64,000 nt of DNA from Parvibaculaceae bacterium (GCA_028283765.1 JAPWJY010000008.1:248001-312000), one strand, 5' to 3'. Shown: positions 30,489 through 40,162, numbered from the stretch's first letter. Notes: generated by a model from the letters alone, not told the origin. A program made the numbers and translations.

Positions 30489-31898
30489 ATGTGGATGATT
30501 CGGATGAGGTGGCTGGTGCTGTCGCTCGGGCTCGGGGCCTGCCTCCTGCCTGCGCATGGCCGTTCCGGCATGGCCATCGCCGCGGATACCGATCCTGCCG
30601 AACTCAAGAGAATCCAGGATGAGATGAAAGCCGCCGAGGACCGCCGCAAGGCGCTCGACAGCCAGACCCAGTCCGTCGAGGCGGAGGCGGGCGGCCTGCG
30701 CCAGCGCCTGATCGACGTGACGGCGAAGGTGCAGGCCCATGAAGAGGATGTGAACAAGGCGGGGGTGAAGCTCGACGCCCTGAACGCTCTGGAAAAGCGG
30801 CTCACGGCCGATCTGGAACGCCGCCGGAGCCAGACCGGCGATCTTTTGGCCGCGCTCGTGCGTCTCCAGACAAATCCGCCGCCCGCCCTGCTGGTCAAGC
30901 CCGACGACGCGGTGAGCGCGGCGCGCAGCGCCCTGCTGCTCTCGGCGGCGGTGCCGGAGCTGCGCGCCCAGGCGCTCGATCTTGCCCGCCAGATCGACAA
31001 TCTCCGCGATGTCCGCGCGGCCCTGATCACCGAGCGCGAAAAGCTTAAAACCGCGCAGGCCGATCTCGCCCGCGAGCAGACCTCGCTCAACGGGCTGCTG
31101 GCCGACCGGCTAGCCCGCCAGAAAGCTCTTTCGGCTGAGGCGGGTACGGAGCAGAAGACGGCGGCCGATCTTTCGGCCAAGGCCACCTCGCTCCGGGAAT
31201 TGATCGGCGCGCTGGAAAAAAGCGCCGCCGCCAACATGCCCGTGACTCGCCCCGCCGAAGGGCCGCCGCCCGCTCCCAAACCCGCTCCGAAGCCGGTGCC
31301 GGTGCCCGGGCAGACAGCCCCAAAACAGTCTGAAACCCCCAGAGAGGTGGATCCGCTCGACCTGCCCGCCGACTCGCCGTTACGAACCGGGACACCCGCG
31401 CCGGTACCCGCGCAACCGTCCGCCGCGCCGGTCACGGCGGCGGCCATCATGGCGGCCCCGACCCCGTCGCTTGCCCGGGCTTCCGGCGGTTTGCCCGTGT
31501 CGGGGCGGATCGTGACGGCCTATGGCGAACCTGCCGAGGGCGGGGGCGTTTCGCAGGGGATTGTCATCGCCACAAGGGCCGGAGCGCCCGTCACGGCACC
31601 GCGAGACGGCCATATCGCCTTTGCAGGACCCTTCCGCCGCTACGGCCAACTCTTGATAATCCAGACAGCCGAGGGCTACCATGTCATTCTCGCCGGAATG
31701 GACGAAGTGACAGCGAGAGTAGGTCAGGATGTTCTTGCCGGTGAGCCGGTCGGTATTATGGGTTCGGGATCATCATCCGGTCCGCAGACCGTCAGCACGG
31801 AGCCGGTTTCAGCCGGGACCAGCGGTCCCATCCTATATGTCGAAATCCGAAAAAATGGCGCGACCGTCAATCCGGCCTTGTGGCTTGGCCGGCGCTAG
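30489..31898 (+). CDS. EnvC-like murein hydrolase activator (degenerate M23 domain)
   Basis: Periplasmic coiled-coil protein with a C-terminal LytM/M23 domain. A signal peptide precedes AIAADTD; residues roughly 40-250 form long coiled coils rich in Glu, Lys and Ala; a Pro-rich linker follows; the M23 fold starts at LPVSGRIVTAYG. The zinc ligands are missing: the HxxxD site reads SQGIV and the HxH site ILYVEIR. So it should not cut peptidoglycan itself but activate an amidase, as EnvC does. The exact start is uncertain (30453, 30489 or 30495). Position before ctpA is conserved. Confidence 0.88.
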   Translation: MWMIRMRWLVLSLGLGACLLPAHGRSGMAIAADTDPAELKRIQDEMKAAEDRRKALDSQTQSVEAEAGGLRQRLIDVTAKVQAHEEDVNKAGVKLDALNALEKRLTADLERRRSQTGDLLAALVRLQTNPPPALLVKPDDAVSAARSALLLSAAVPELRAQALDLARQIDNLRDVRAALITEREKLKTAQADLAREQTSLNGLLADRLARQKALSAEAGTEQKTAADLSAKATSLRELIGALEKSAAANMPVTRPAEGPPPAPKPAPKPVPVPGQTAPKQSETPREVDPLDLPADSPLRTGTPAPVPAQPSAAPVTAAAIMAAPTPSLARASGGLPVSGRIVTAYGEPAEGGGVSQGIVIATRAGAPVTAPRDGHIAFAGPFRRYGQLLIIQTAEGYHVILAGMDEVTARVGQDVLAGEPVGIMGSGSSSGPQTVSTEPVSAGTSGPILYVEIRKNGATVNPALWLGRR

Positions 31899-31938
31899 TG
31901 TTCATGCAGCAGTGAAGTAGCAGGAAGGCTCGATACGA

Positions 31939-33321
31939 ATGAAGAGGTCGGTTATTGCCAGTTTCGCCGTGGGCACTCTGGTTTCGGCACTGGCGATTCT
32001 GGCGTTCCAGCCGTTCTCGTCCGACGGGGCGGCAAGGGCTGAAAGTTCCGACACCTATCATCAGCTCAACCTGTTCGGGGATGTGTTCGAGCGGGTGCGG
32101 GCCGATTATGTCGAGCCGGTCGAGGACAAGAAGCTGGTCGAGGCGGCGATCAGCGGCATGCTGGCCTCGCTCGATCCTCATTCCAGCTATATGGATCCCA
32201 AGAGCTTCAGCGACATGCAGGTGCAGACGCGCGGCGAGTTCGGCGGCCTCGGCATCGAGGTCACCATGGAGAACGGCGTCATCAAGGTGGTTTCGCCCAT
32301 CGATGACACCCCCGCCAGCCGGGGGGGCATCCTCACCAACGACCTGATCGTCAAGATCGACGGCAAGCAGATTCAGGGCCTGACGCTGCCGGAAGCCGTG
32401 GAAAAGATGCGCGGGCCGGTCGACACCTCCGTGGTGCTCACCGTGGTGCGCAAGGGCGTCAAGGAGCCGTTCGACGTCAAGCTGACGCGCGCGGTCATCA
32501 CCATCAAGTCCGTGCGGTTCCACCGCGAGGCCGACATCGGCTATATCCGCATCACCCAGTTCAACGAACAGACCGCCGACGGTCTTGAAAACGCCGTCCA
32601 GACCCTGCGCAAGCAGATCGGCGACGCCAAACTCGAAGGCTATGTGCTCGACCTGCGCAACGACCCCGGCGGCCTGCTCGATCAGGCGATCGCTGTCTGC
32701 GACGATCTGCTGGAAGGGGGCGAAATCGTCTCGACCCGTGGCCGCCACCCTGAAGACACCCAGCGCTATAATGCGCGCGAGGGCGACCTGACCGACGGCA
32801 AGCCGATCATCGTGCTCATCAATGGCGGTTCGGCGTCAGCCTCGGAAATCGTCGCGGGCGCCTTGCAGGATCATCGCCGCGCCACGCTGCTCGGCACCCG
32901 CTCGTTCGGCAAGGGTTCGGTCCAGACCATCATTCCGCTGGGCTCCGACGGCGCGCTCCGGCTGACCACGGCGCGCTACTACACGCCCTCGGGCCGCTCG
33001 ATCCAGGCCAAGGGCATCGAACCCGACATCATCGTGCAGCAGGACCTGCCCAAGGACATCAAGGCCGATCAGGTGAGTGCGGGCGAGGCCGAGTTGCAGG
33101 GCCACCTCGTCAATCCCGATGGCGGCAAGGAAGAGGCGGGCTCCTCCGCCTACGTGCCTGCCGACAAGAAGGCCGACAAGCAGCTTCTTTATGCGCTGGA
33201 TCTGCTCAACGGCGTGAAGAAATACACCCCCGGGATCAATGCCAGCAGCAAGGACCAGAAGGTGGACAAGGCGGCGGCACAGCAGACGCCCGCCCTCAAG
33301 CCTGCCGTGCCCGCGAACTGA
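31939..33321 (+). CDS. ctpA: Carboxy-terminal processing protease CtpA (S41)
   Basis: Periplasmic Ser/Lys protease. An N-terminal signal anchor precedes the helical domain with MLASLDPHSSYMDPKSF, then a PDZ domain (GEFGGLGIEVTMENG, VVSPIDDTPASRGGI), then the catalytic core: RNDPGGLLDQAI, the Ser cluster NGGSASASEI around residue 298-302 and Lys325 in GTRSFGKGSVQT. A low-complexity Lys/Ala tail ends the protein. Likely partners are the upstream EnvC-like factor and lipoprotein adaptors not in this window. Confidence 0.95.
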   Translation: MKRSVIASFAVGTLVSALAILAFQPFSSDGAARAESSDTYHQLNLFGDVFERVRADYVEPVEDKKLVEAAISGMLASLDPHSSYMDPKSFSDMQVQTRGEFGGLGIEVTMENGVIKVVSPIDDTPASRGGILTNDLIVKIDGKQIQGLTLPEAVEKMRGPVDTSVVLTVVRKGVKEPFDVKLTRAVITIKSVRFHREADIGYIRITQFNEQTADGLENAVQTLRKQIGDAKLEGYVLDLRNDPGGLLDQAIAVCDDLLEGGEIVSTRGRHPEDTQRYNAREGDLTDGKPIIVLINGGSASASEIVAGALQDHRRATLLGTRSFGKGSVQTIIPLGSDGALRLTTARYYTPSGRSIQAKGIEPDIIVQQDLPKDIKADQVSAGEAELQGHLVNPDGGKEEAGSSAYVPADKKADKQLLYALDLLNGVKKYTPGINASSKDQKVDKAAAQQTPALKPAVPAN

Positions 33322-33387
33322 CAGTCCGGGTTATCAGGTCAGGCCGGGATGCAGTTTTATCGTTCTGCCATCGAGATGAGATAGAAA

Positions 33388-33430
33388 GAACGCCCGGATC
33401 AGGCGCGCCTGATCCGGGCGTTCCGTTTTA
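33388..33430 (+). terminator. Intrinsic terminator between ctpA and rppH
   Basis: A perfect 36-bp palindrome with arms GAACGCCCGGATCAGGCG and its complement, followed by CGTTTTA. Very stable in RNA. Confidence 0.85.
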
Positions 33431-33446
33431 TGAAAGCGAGGTTCCC

Positions 33447-33956
33447 GTGTCCGGCAACATCGATCCCCAGCAGCTTCCCTACCGGCCTTGCGTCGGCATC
33501 ATGCTGATCAATGCCCAGGGCCTCGTCTGGGTCGGCAACCGGATCAACAATACCGAGGCCGTGACCGGCGAGACCTTCACCTGGCAGATGCCGCAGGGCG
33601 GCATCGACGAGGGCGAAAAGCCCCGCGTGGCGGCTTTTCGCGAGATGAAGGAGGAGATCGGCACCGACAAGGCCGAGGTGCTGGGCAAGAGCGAAGGCTG
33701 GATCACCTACGATCTGCCAGCGGAACTGGTCGGCAAGGCGCTCAAGGGCAAATATCGCGGCCAGAAGCAGAAATGGTTCGCGTTGCGCTTCACCGGCACG
33801 GACGCCGACTTCGACCTGACCGCTGATGCCCATCAGGAGTTCAGCGAATGGCGCTGGGCCCATGTGGATGAACTGATCGCCCTGGTGGTGCCGTTCAAGC
33901 GCGGTGTCTATAAAGAGGTCGTCGCCCAGCTCGGCCATTTCGCCGCCCCCGCCTGA
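33447..33956 (+). CDS. rppH: RNA pyrophosphohydrolase (Nudix)
   Basis: Removes pyrophosphate from 5' triphosphate mRNA ends, starting decay. YRPCVGIMLINAQGLVWVGNR at the N-terminus and the Nudix box GGIDEGEKPRVAAFREMKEEIG with intact REMKEEIG. QKQKWFALRFTG is characteristic of RppH. GTG 33447 follows GCGAGG; an ATG at 33430 is out of frame. 169 residues. Confidence 0.95.
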   Translation: MSGNIDPQQLPYRPCVGIMLINAQGLVWVGNRINNTEAVTGETFTWQMPQGGIDEGEKPRVAAFREMKEEIGTDKAEVLGKSEGWITYDLPAELVGKALKGKYRGQKQKWFALRFTGTDADFDLTADAHQEFSEWRWAHVDELIALVVPFKRGVYKEVVAQLGHFAAPA

Positions 33957-33976
33957 GAGGGCGTCTGCCGGCAGGG

Positions 33977-34750
33977 TCATCCCTCCTTCGCCAGTTCCAT
34001 CACCATCATGTCGAGGGTAAAGCTGCCGTCCGGCCTGATCTCGAAATAGCGGCGGACATCGCTGGAAACGCTGTCCTGCAACTGGCGGATCGCGGCGACG
34101 AACACGGGCGGCGTGCGCATCCGGCCGATCCAGCTCGTAAAATCGAGCGGCAGCCGGTATTCGGTCACCCCGGTGACGGTCAGGCCCGCGGCCCGCGCAT
34201 GGGCCTCCCACTGGGCGCGGCTGTCGTCGCGGACGTGCGAGGTGTCGCGCAGGATTTCGATGGCCTGCATGAAGGTGTCGCAAACGGTGCTGACCGGCGC
34301 GATGACGTCGGCGAAGGCGGCGACGCCGCCGGGCTTCAGCACCCGGGCGGCTTCTGAAACGCCCTTCGCGATGTCGCCCCAATGGTGCGCGCTATAGCGG
34401 CTGATGACGGCATCGAAGCTTTTATCCGCGAACGGCAGATCGAGCGCCGAGCCTGCCTCGGTCTTCACATTGGAGAAGCCGCGCCCGGCCGCCGCCTGCG
34501 AGACCACGGCCAGCATTTCCGACGACAGATCGAAGGCCGTGACCTCGCCCGCATGGGGGGCGGCGGCAAAGCTCGCATGGCCCGCGCCGCAGCCCATGTC
34601 GAGCACTCGGGCCGGACGCGCCCGGGCGATCAGACCGGCGATCTGCACCAGATCCTCGCCCCGGGCATGGACCTCGCTGGTCAGGTAGGCATGGGCCTGC
34701 GCGCCGAATTGATCGACGACCAGCCCCTGATGGGATTTTTCTTCGCTCAT
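33977..34750 (-). CDS. Class I SAM-dependent methyltransferase
   Basis: UbiE/COQ5-like small-molecule methyltransferase. SAM motif I is VLDMGCGAGHASFAA, followed by VTAFDLSSEML, and motif II/III with FDAVISRYSAHHWGD and LKPGGVAAFADVIAP. ATG 34750 (MSEEKSHQG) follows GGAAGAAA; the longer frame to 34831 runs through the promoter region. Divergent from an XRE-type regulator that probably controls it. Substrate unknown. Confidence 0.87.
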   Translation of the reverse strand: MSEEKSHQGLVVDQFGAQAHAYLTSEVHARGEDLVQIAGLIARARPARVLDMGCGAGHASFAAAPHAGEVTAFDLSSEMLAVVSQAAAGRGFSNVKTEAGSALDLPFADKSFDAVISRYSAHHWGDIAKGVSEAARVLKPGGVAAFADVIAPVSTVCDTFMQAIEILRDTSHVRDDSRAQWEAHARAAGLTVTGVTEYRLPLDFTSWIGRMRTPPVFVAAIRQLQDSVSSDVRRYFEIRPDGSFTLDMMVMELAKEG

Positions 34751-34835
34751 GATTTTCTTCCTTGTGGCCGCCTCCCGATTGTGGGGAAGGACGGAGGCAG
34801 AAGCCATGATCCTGAAATAAAACCGGTACAAGACG

Positions 34836-34859
34836 GCTATTTATACTGGTATGAATAGC
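34836..34859. promoter_or_regulatory. Dyad operator/promoter between methyltransferase and XRE regulator
   Basis: A 24-bp near-perfect dyad: arms GCTATT and AATAGC enclose ATAC-TG-GTAT. It ends four bases before the regulator ATG. TATACT (34842-34847) inside it could serve as a -10 for the regulator, and TATAAAT on the other strand as a -10 for the methyltransferase gene. Binding here would shut both promoters. Confidence 0.5.
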
Positions 34860-34863
34860 TACC

Positions 34864-35649
34864 ATGACAGATGCTCATGCCCGCCGCCGGGAACTCGGCC
34901 AGTTCATCCGCACCCATCGCGAGCGCCTCGATCCCGCAAGCCTCGGGCTTGGGAGCACGGGACGGCGGCGCACGCCGGGCCTGCGGCGCGAGGAGGCCGC
35001 CCAGCTTTGCGGCATGAGCGTGACCTGGTTCACCTTCCTTGAACAGGGCCGGGACATTTCGGTTTCGGTGGACTCGCTGGCCCGGCTGGCGGCGAGCCTG
35101 CGGCTGAACATGGCGGAGCGGGCCTATCTGTTCGAACTGGCCGGGCGGCGCGATCCAGCACCCGACGATGGTGAAGCGGGCGCGCCGCCGCCCGCTCTGG
35201 CGGATTGCCTCGCGGCCATCAGCGTTCCCGCCTATCTTCTCGACAGGCTCTGGAATGTTTTCTTATGGAATGAGCCCGCCGCCGCGCTTTTCACCGGCTG
35301 GCTCGATCAGGATGACGGCGAGCGGAACCTGCTCGATTTCATGTTTCTGTCAGGCGACGCCCCGAAACTTGTCCCCGATTTCGAGGCCCGGGCCCGCCGC
35401 CTCGTCGCCGAGTTCCGGGCCGGGGCGGGCGTGCATCTCAACGACGCCGATGTGAAGCAGCTGACCAACCGCCTGCAAGGGCAAAGCCCGCTCTTCGACC
35501 GGCTCTGGCAGGCCCATGACGTCGTCGCCCCGGAGGGCGGCGAGCGTCATTTCATGCATCCTCTCCGGGGATCGCTCAGCTATGTCCAGAGTTCATTCGG
35601 CGTTGCCGGGCGGCCGGACCTCAGGCTGGTCATGCTGACGCCAGCCTGA
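34864..35649 (+). CDS. XRE-family regulator with MmyB-like ligand-binding domain
   Basis: Helix-turn-helix regulator of the MmyB class. Residues about 5-75 hold the XRE domain (RTPGLRREEAAQLCGMSVTW, then SVDSLARLAASLRL); residues about 105-255 match the MmyB ligand-binding domain, a PAS-like fold reported to bind fatty acids in relatives, with PAYLLDRLWNVFLWN and a C-terminal YVQSSFGVAGRPDLRLVML. Start ATG 34864 has no Shine-Dalgarno; with the -10 at 34842-34847 the mRNA would be nearly leaderless. Likely regulates itself and the divergent methyltransferase. Confidence 0.88.
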   Translation: MTDAHARRRELGQFIRTHRERLDPASLGLGSTGRRRTPGLRREEAAQLCGMSVTWFTFLEQGRDISVSVDSLARLAASLRLNMAERAYLFELAGRRDPAPDDGEAGAPPPALADCLAAISVPAYLLDRLWNVFLWNEPAAALFTGWLDQDDGERNLLDFMFLSGDAPKLVPDFEARARRLVAEFRAGAGVHLNDADVKQLTNRLQGQSPLFDRLWQAHDVVAPEGGERHFMHPLRGSLSYVQSSFGVAGRPDLRLVMLTPA

Positions 35650-35665
35650 GGCTCTTGCGGTCGGG

Positions 35666-36907
35666 TTATTGCAGCCAGACGCCGCTTTCATTGCTGCGAT
35701 AGCCGAGCGAGCGGTAGGCGGCGTCAATCACGGACTGGCCCCGGTCGTTGAGCAGGATGCCCATGCCCATGCGGTTCATGGTGTAGGCGAAGCTCATCCG
35801 CGCTTCCGGGTCGGCAAAGCCGATGGAGCCGCCCATGCCGACATGGCCGAAGGCGGCGTCAGACATGATGACGCTCGAATCCGGCGCGTCCGGCACCTTG
35901 CGATTGTCCATGGACTTCATGAAGCCGAGCGCGAAGCGCGACGGGATGAGCAGGGTGGCGTCGTCATGGGTCGCCATGGAGACGCGGCTCATGCGCGCCA
36001 GCGTGTCGGGCGAGACGAGGTGGACGCCCTTGTGGCTGCCGCCCATGGCGAGGACCGCATACATGCCGGCAAGGCCGCGCGCATTCGTGATGCCGTTGGC
36101 CGAGCCGATTTCGGCGGCATGGACCGCGCGGCTGTTGAACTCGGCATTGCCGCCATTGAGCAGAAAGAGCGCCGGGATGGAGGCCGGGTCGGAGATCAGC
36201 GTTTTCGTGAAACGAGAAAGCGGGGCTGCGGGATCGATCTGGGCGGCGATCATCGGCGCGACGCGCGGCTCCTTGTCCTCGGGCAGGCCAACCCAGAAGT
36301 CGAGCCCAAGCGGCTTTGCCACCTCGTCCTGAAAGAACTGGCCGAAGCTCTTGCCTGCGACCCGGCGGATCAGTTCGCCGACCGTCCAGGCGATGGTGAC
36401 GCCATGATAGCCGTTGCGGGTGCCCGGCTCCCAGAAGGCCTGCTCCTTCGCCACCAGATCGACCATATATTGCCAGTCGCAATAGCCGCCGGGCTTGATG
36501 GTCTCGCGGATATGGGGCACTCCGACCGAATGGTCGAGCATCATTGAAACGGTGGCGTTTTCCTTGCCGTTGACGGCGAATTCGGGCCAGTAGCGGGCGA
36601 CCGGCGCATCCAGATCAAGCAGGCCGCGCTCGGCCAGCATATGGGCGCAGAGCGCCAGCGCGCCCTTGGTGCAGGAGAAGATGATCGAGATGGTGTCCTC
36701 GCGCCACGGCGTTCCATCCCGCGAGGCGAGACCGCCCCACAGATCGACGACTTTCTCGCCTTCCAGCGTCAGGGCGAGGCTGGCCCCGACCTCGCCGCGT
36801 TCATCGAAATTGCGGGCGAATTCATCGAGCAGGTGGCTGAATTTCGGGTCGCACGTTCCTTCGATGCGCCCGCCCTTCACCTCACGGCTCACGGTGTTGG
36901 CCGCCAT
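35666..36907 (-). CDS. Serine hydrolase of the beta-lactamase (class C/EstB) family
   Basis: Penicillin-binding-protein-fold esterase/beta-lactamase homologue of 413 residues. The SxxK motif is in IFSCTKGAL, a Tyr of the YxN type lies in RNGYHGVTIAW, and LDHSVGVPH matches the family. The C-terminal KTG-like strand is replaced by GHVGMGGSIGFADPE, as usual for EstB-type enzymes. No signal peptide, so a cytoplasmic esterase is more likely than a beta-lactamase. Downstream of the quinone reductase gene on the same strand. Confidence 0.88.
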   Translation of the reverse strand: MAANTVSREVKGGRIEGTCDPKFSHLLDEFARNFDERGEVGASLALTLEGEKVVDLWGGLASRDGTPWREDTISIIFSCTKGALALCAHMLAERGLLDLDAPVARYWPEFAVNGKENATVSMMLDHSVGVPHIRETIKPGGYCDWQYMVDLVAKEQAFWEPGTRNGYHGVTIAWTVGELIRRVAGKSFGQFFQDEVAKPLGLDFWVGLPEDKEPRVAPMIAAQIDPAAPLSRFTKTLISDPASIPALFLLNGGNAEFNSRAVHAAEIGSANGITNARGLAGMYAVLAMGGSHKGVHLVSPDTLARMSRVSMATHDDATLLIPSRFALGFMKSMDNRKVPDAPDSSVIMSDAAFGHVGMGGSIGFADPEARMSFAYTMNRMGMGILLNDRGQSVIDAAYRSLGYRSNESGVWLQ

Positions 36908-36947
36908 GGGTCTCTCCCTTGTTTTGTTTATGTTTTTTGCCGGGAAA

Positions 36948-36971
36948 CCCCGGCACGGGTTCGTGCCGGGG
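36948..36971 (-). terminator. Hairpin between quinone reductase and serine hydrolase genes
   Basis: A 10-bp stem CCCCGGCACG/CGTGCCGGGG with a four-base loop, 15 bases after the quinone reductase stop. There is no long U run, so termination may be partial. Confidence 0.5.
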
Positions 36972-36985
36972 AAATTATGCGAGGC

Positions 36986-37990
36986 TCAGCGCGAGGGGGC
37001 GAGCACGATCTTGCCGGTGACCTTGCGGGCGGCCATGAACTTCAGCGCTTCGGCGGCCTCTTCCAGCTTGAACACTTTCTGGACGTGGGGCTTGAGCTTG
37101 CCTTCCCTGAACCAGGCCATGAGTTCAGCCAGGTTTTCCTGATGGCGGGCAGGCTCCCTGGCGACAAAGGCGCCCCAGAACACGCCGACGATGTCGCAGC
37201 CCTTCAGCAGCGCCAGATTGAGCGGCACCCTGGGGATGGGACCCGAGGCGAAGCCGACCACCAGAAAGCGGCCTTCCCATGCCGTCGCGCGCAGCGCCGG
37301 TTCGGAATAATCGCCGCCGACCGGGTCATAGACGACGTCGGCGCCCTTGCCGCCCGTCAGTTCCTTGATCTGGTCGGAGAAGAGGCGCTGCTGGTCCTTG
37401 TCGAGGGCGCCCGAGGGATAAAGGATGGTTGCATCCGCGCCATGCTGGAGGCAGACATCGAGCTTTTCCTGGCTTGAGGCGGCGGCGATGACCCGCGCGC
37501 CCATGACCTTGCCAAGCTCCACCGCCGCGAGGCCGACGCCGCCCGCCGCGCCCAGCACGAGCAGGGTTTCGCCGGGCTTGAGATGGGCCCGGTCCTTGAG
37601 CGCATGGTGCGAGGTGCCATAGGTCATCAGAAAGGCCGAGGCCGTAATGAAATCCATCGACGCCGGGAAAGGCGTGGCCCGGCTCTCGTCGATGACGATC
37701 TCCTCGGCATAGCCGCCCCAGCCGCATGAGCCGATGACCCGGTCGCCGGGCTTGAGGTGCTTCACGCCCTCGCCAAGTTTGGTCACGACGCCGGCGACCT
37801 CGCCGCCCGGCGAGAAGGGGAGCGGCGGCTTGAACTGGTATTTGTTCTCGATGATCAGCACATCGGGGAAATTTACGGCTGCGGCATGTACTTCAAGGCG
37901 TACCTGGCCCTTGCCGGGTTCCGGGGAGGGAACGTCCTCGATGACGAGGCTGTCGGGGGGACCATATTCCTTGCAGAGAACGGCTTTCAC
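36986..37990 (-). CDS. NADPH:quinone oxidoreductase family protein (MDR superfamily)
   Basis: Zinc-free medium-chain reductase of the QOR type. N-terminal GroES-like domain with AAVNFPDVLIIENKYQF and LPFSPGGEVAGVV, then the Rossmann motif VLGAAGGVGLAAVELGKVMG and TGGKGADVVYDPVGGD. The start is GTG 37990 preceded by GGGAGGAAAA; codons upstream to 38137 are promoter DNA. 334 residues. A paralogue with the same N-terminal motifs occurs near 61 kb in this window. Likely reduces quinones or enoyl compounds. Confidence 0.9.
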   Translation of the reverse strand: MKAVLCKEYGPPDSLVIEDVPSPEPGKGQVRLEVHAAAVNFPDVLIIENKYQFKPPLPFSPGGEVAGVVTKLGEGVKHLKPGDRVIGSCGWGGYAEEIVIDESRATPFPASMDFITASAFLMTYGTSHHALKDRAHLKPGETLLVLGAAGGVGLAAVELGKVMGARVIAAASSQEKLDVCLQHGADATILYPSGALDKDQQRLFSDQIKELTGGKGADVVYDPVGGDYSEPALRATAWEGRFLVVGFASGPIPRVPLNLALLKGCDIVGVFWGAFVAREPARHQENLAELMAWFREGKLKPHVQKVFKLEEAAEALKFMAARKVTGKIVLAPSR

Positions 37991-38169
37991 GGGGTTTTCC
38001 TCCCTTATTGTTACAGATTCCGATGCCTTTGACTTATCACGCCGCGGGCTTGCTGTGAGCCGCCTTTTGGCAACAATTCTCATCTGACAAGACCAATGGT
38101 AGAAATTAGCGGCTGCTGAGGCTATGGTCTCGCGCATGTGCCCCCACCCACAGTTTTGAGTCGGAAAAC

Positions 38170-38709
38170 ATGCTGAGACGCACTTTTGTTCGGTCGGCGG
38201 TCGTGGCCGCTTTCGCGGCGCTGGCCTTCATGAGCCCGGCCATGGCCGCTGATGCCCCTCAATTGCTCGGCAAGTTCGGCGGCTGGGCTGCCTACCAGTT
38301 CGGCACCGGCGCCAACAAGATCTGCTATGTGATGGGCGCGCCCCAGAAGAGCGCGCCGGAAATGACCCGGGGCGAGGTCTATTTCATGATCACCCACCGG
38401 CCCCAGAAGCAGATTCGCGGCGAAATCTCCATGCGAGCGGGCTATGCCTTCTCCAAGACCAGCCGCCCCTTCGCCGAGATCGGCAAGGCCAAGTTCTCCA
38501 TGTTCACCGGCGTCGCCAAGGGGGGCGAAAACGCGAGCTGGGCCTGGCTTGAGAGCGTTTCCGATGAGCCAAAGCTGGTGAAGGCCATGCGCGGCGGCTC
38601 CACCATGACCATCAAGGGCACGCCCAACAAGGGCAAGCTGACCACGGATACCTATTCGCTCACGGGCATTTCCGCCGCGCTGAACAAGATCGACGCCGCC
38701 TGCAAATAG
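38170..38709 (+). CDS. Invasion-associated locus B (IalB) family protein
   Basis: Exported 179-residue protein. A signal peptide ([18 protein letters not shown]) is followed by the IalB fold: [31 protein letters not shown], and a C-terminal [17 protein letters not shown] with the second conserved Cys. IalB is named from Bartonella erythrocyte invasion, but homologues are general in alphaproteobacteria, so a pathogenic role should not be assumed. Followed by an intrinsic terminator. Confidence 0.9.
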   Translation: MLRRTFVRSAVVAAFAALAFMSPAMAADAPQLLGKFGGWAAYQFGTGANKICYVMGAPQKSAPEMTRGEVYFMITHRPQKQIRGEISMRAGYAFSKTSRPFAEIGKAKFSMFTGVAKGGENASWAWLESVSDEPKLVKAMRGGSTMTIKGTPNKGKLTTDTYSLTGISAALNKIDAACK

Positions 38710-38746
38710 GCCTGAGGCTCTCGCGAGACATAAACGGCAGTGATCC

Positions 38747-38769
38747 GGGGGGTGAAAGCCCCCCTTTTT
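38747..38769 (+). terminator. Intrinsic terminator after the IalB-family gene
   Basis: GGGGGG and CCCCCC arms around TGAAAG, followed by TTTTT. Confidence 0.8.
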
Positions 38770-38789
38770 CATGTTACAACGCCGCGATC

Positions 38790-40019
38790 ATGGCCATGAC
38801 CCTCGATATTCCACAAACGCAGCCTCCGGTTTCGGCCTCGCCCCCGAATCTGACCGGCCCGAACCTTATCGGGATGACGCGCGAGGGGCTGGGCGACGCC
38901 CTGCGGGGCATCGGCATCCCCGACAAGCAGATCCGCATGCGGGTGAGCCAACTCTGGCACTTTCTCTATTCCAAGGGCCACAGCTCTTTCGACGAGATGA
39001 CGACCCTTTCAAGGGACCTTCGCGCGACGCTGGCCCGCCATTTCAGCATCGACCGGCTGGAGATCGTCACCGAGCAGAAATCGAGCGACGGCACCCGCAA
39101 ATGGCTGATCCGGCTTCCTTCGGATCGTCCCGGCGTGCCGGGTCCCGAGGTCGAGGCGGTCTATATCCCCGAGGAAAACCGGGGCACGCTCTGCGTCTCC
39201 TCTCAGGTCGGCTGCACGCTGACCTGCACCTTCTGCCATACCGGCACCCAGAAGCTGGTGCGCAATCTGACGCCCGGTGAAATCATCGGCCAGTTGCTGA
39301 TCGCGCGCGACGCGCTGGGCGAGTGGCCCGGCAGCGGCCGCAACAACGAGGACCGGCTCGTCACCAATATCGTCTTCATGGGCATGGGCGAGCCGCTCTA
39401 CAATTTCGACAATGTGCGCGACGCCATCGAGATCATCTCGGACGGCGAGGGCCTGTCGCTGTCGAAGCGCCGGATCACGCTTTCCACCTCGGGCGTGGTG
39501 CCAATGATTGAAAAGACTGGCACCGACATCGGCTGCATGCTCGCCATCTCGCTCCATGGCGTGACCGACGAGATCCGCGACCGGCTGGTGCCGCTCAACA
39601 AGAAGTACCCGCTGAAGGAGCTTCTGGACGCCTGCCGGAACTTTCCCGGTCTCTCCAACGCCCGGCGCATCACCTTTGAATATGTGATGCTGAAGGGCGT
39701 GAACGACTCCCTCGCGGACGCGAAAAAGCTGGTGCAATTGCTTGCGGGCATCCCGGCCAAGATCAATTTGATCCCGTTCAATCCATGGCCGGGCTCGCCC
39801 TATGAATGCTCGGACTGGGCCCAGATCGAGAAATTCGCCGATGTGGTCAATCGGGCAGGCTATGCAAGCCCGGTGCGCACCCCGCGCGGCCGCGACATCA
39901 TGGCGGCCTGCGGCCAGCTCAAGAGCGAGACGATCAAGAAAAGCGCAGGCGAACTGTTCCGGGAGCGCAAGGCGAACGCCGCCTCGAACGAGGATGCCCG
40001 GGGCGGGGTTCAGCTATAA
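38790..40019 (+). CDS. rlmN: Dual-specificity 23S rRNA/tRNA methyltransferase RlmN
   Basis: Radical SAM enzyme making C2-methyladenosine at A2503 of 23S rRNA and A37 of some tRNAs. The 4Fe-4S motif [11 protein letters not shown] is intact, the N-terminal RNA-binding part has [14 protein letters not shown], and the C-terminal catalytic Cys is in [21 protein letters not shown] and [10 protein letters not shown] are further signatures. Start ATG 38790 or 38796, both without a clear ribosome site. 409 residues with a short polar N-terminal leader. Confidence 0.95.
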   Translation: MAMTLDIPQTQPPVSASPPNLTGPNLIGMTREGLGDALRGIGIPDKQIRMRVSQLWHFLYSKGHSSFDEMTTLSRDLRATLARHFSIDRLEIVTEQKSSDGTRKWLIRLPSDRPGVPGPEVEAVYIPEENRGTLCVSSQVGCTLTCTFCHTGTQKLVRNLTPGEIIGQLLIARDALGEWPGSGRNNEDRLVTNIVFMGMGEPLYNFDNVRDAIEIISDGEGLSLSKRRITLSTSGVVPMIEKTGTDIGCMLAISLHGVTDEIRDRLVPLNKKYPLKELLDACRNFPGLSNARRITFEYVMLKGVNDSLADAKKLVQLLAGIPAKINLIPFNPWPGSPYECSDWAQIEKFADVVNRAGYASPVRTPRGRDIMAACGQLKSETIKKSAGELFRERKANAASNEDARGGVQL

Positions 40020-40162
40020 ATCAGGCCATTGTTTTCCGGCCTTTCCGGTCCGGGGATAATTTCGTGCCGTCGCGTACCCGGACAAGCCGGACCGTTAACC
40101 GATCTCAATCTTTCGGCGGCTTTATCCCCTGTAAAAAACAATCTGGAACGACGGGGCAAATT

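Noticed and set aside
33388-33423. 36-bp perfect palindrome considered as an attachment or recombination site
   Set aside because: It follows a gene end, forms a strong hairpin, is followed by T-rich sequence and has no partner copy: a terminator.
39806-40162. N-terminal extension of the DctA frame back into rlmN
   Set aside because: The extension overlaps conserved rlmN codons and has no transporter similarity; the family N-terminus begins at 40163.
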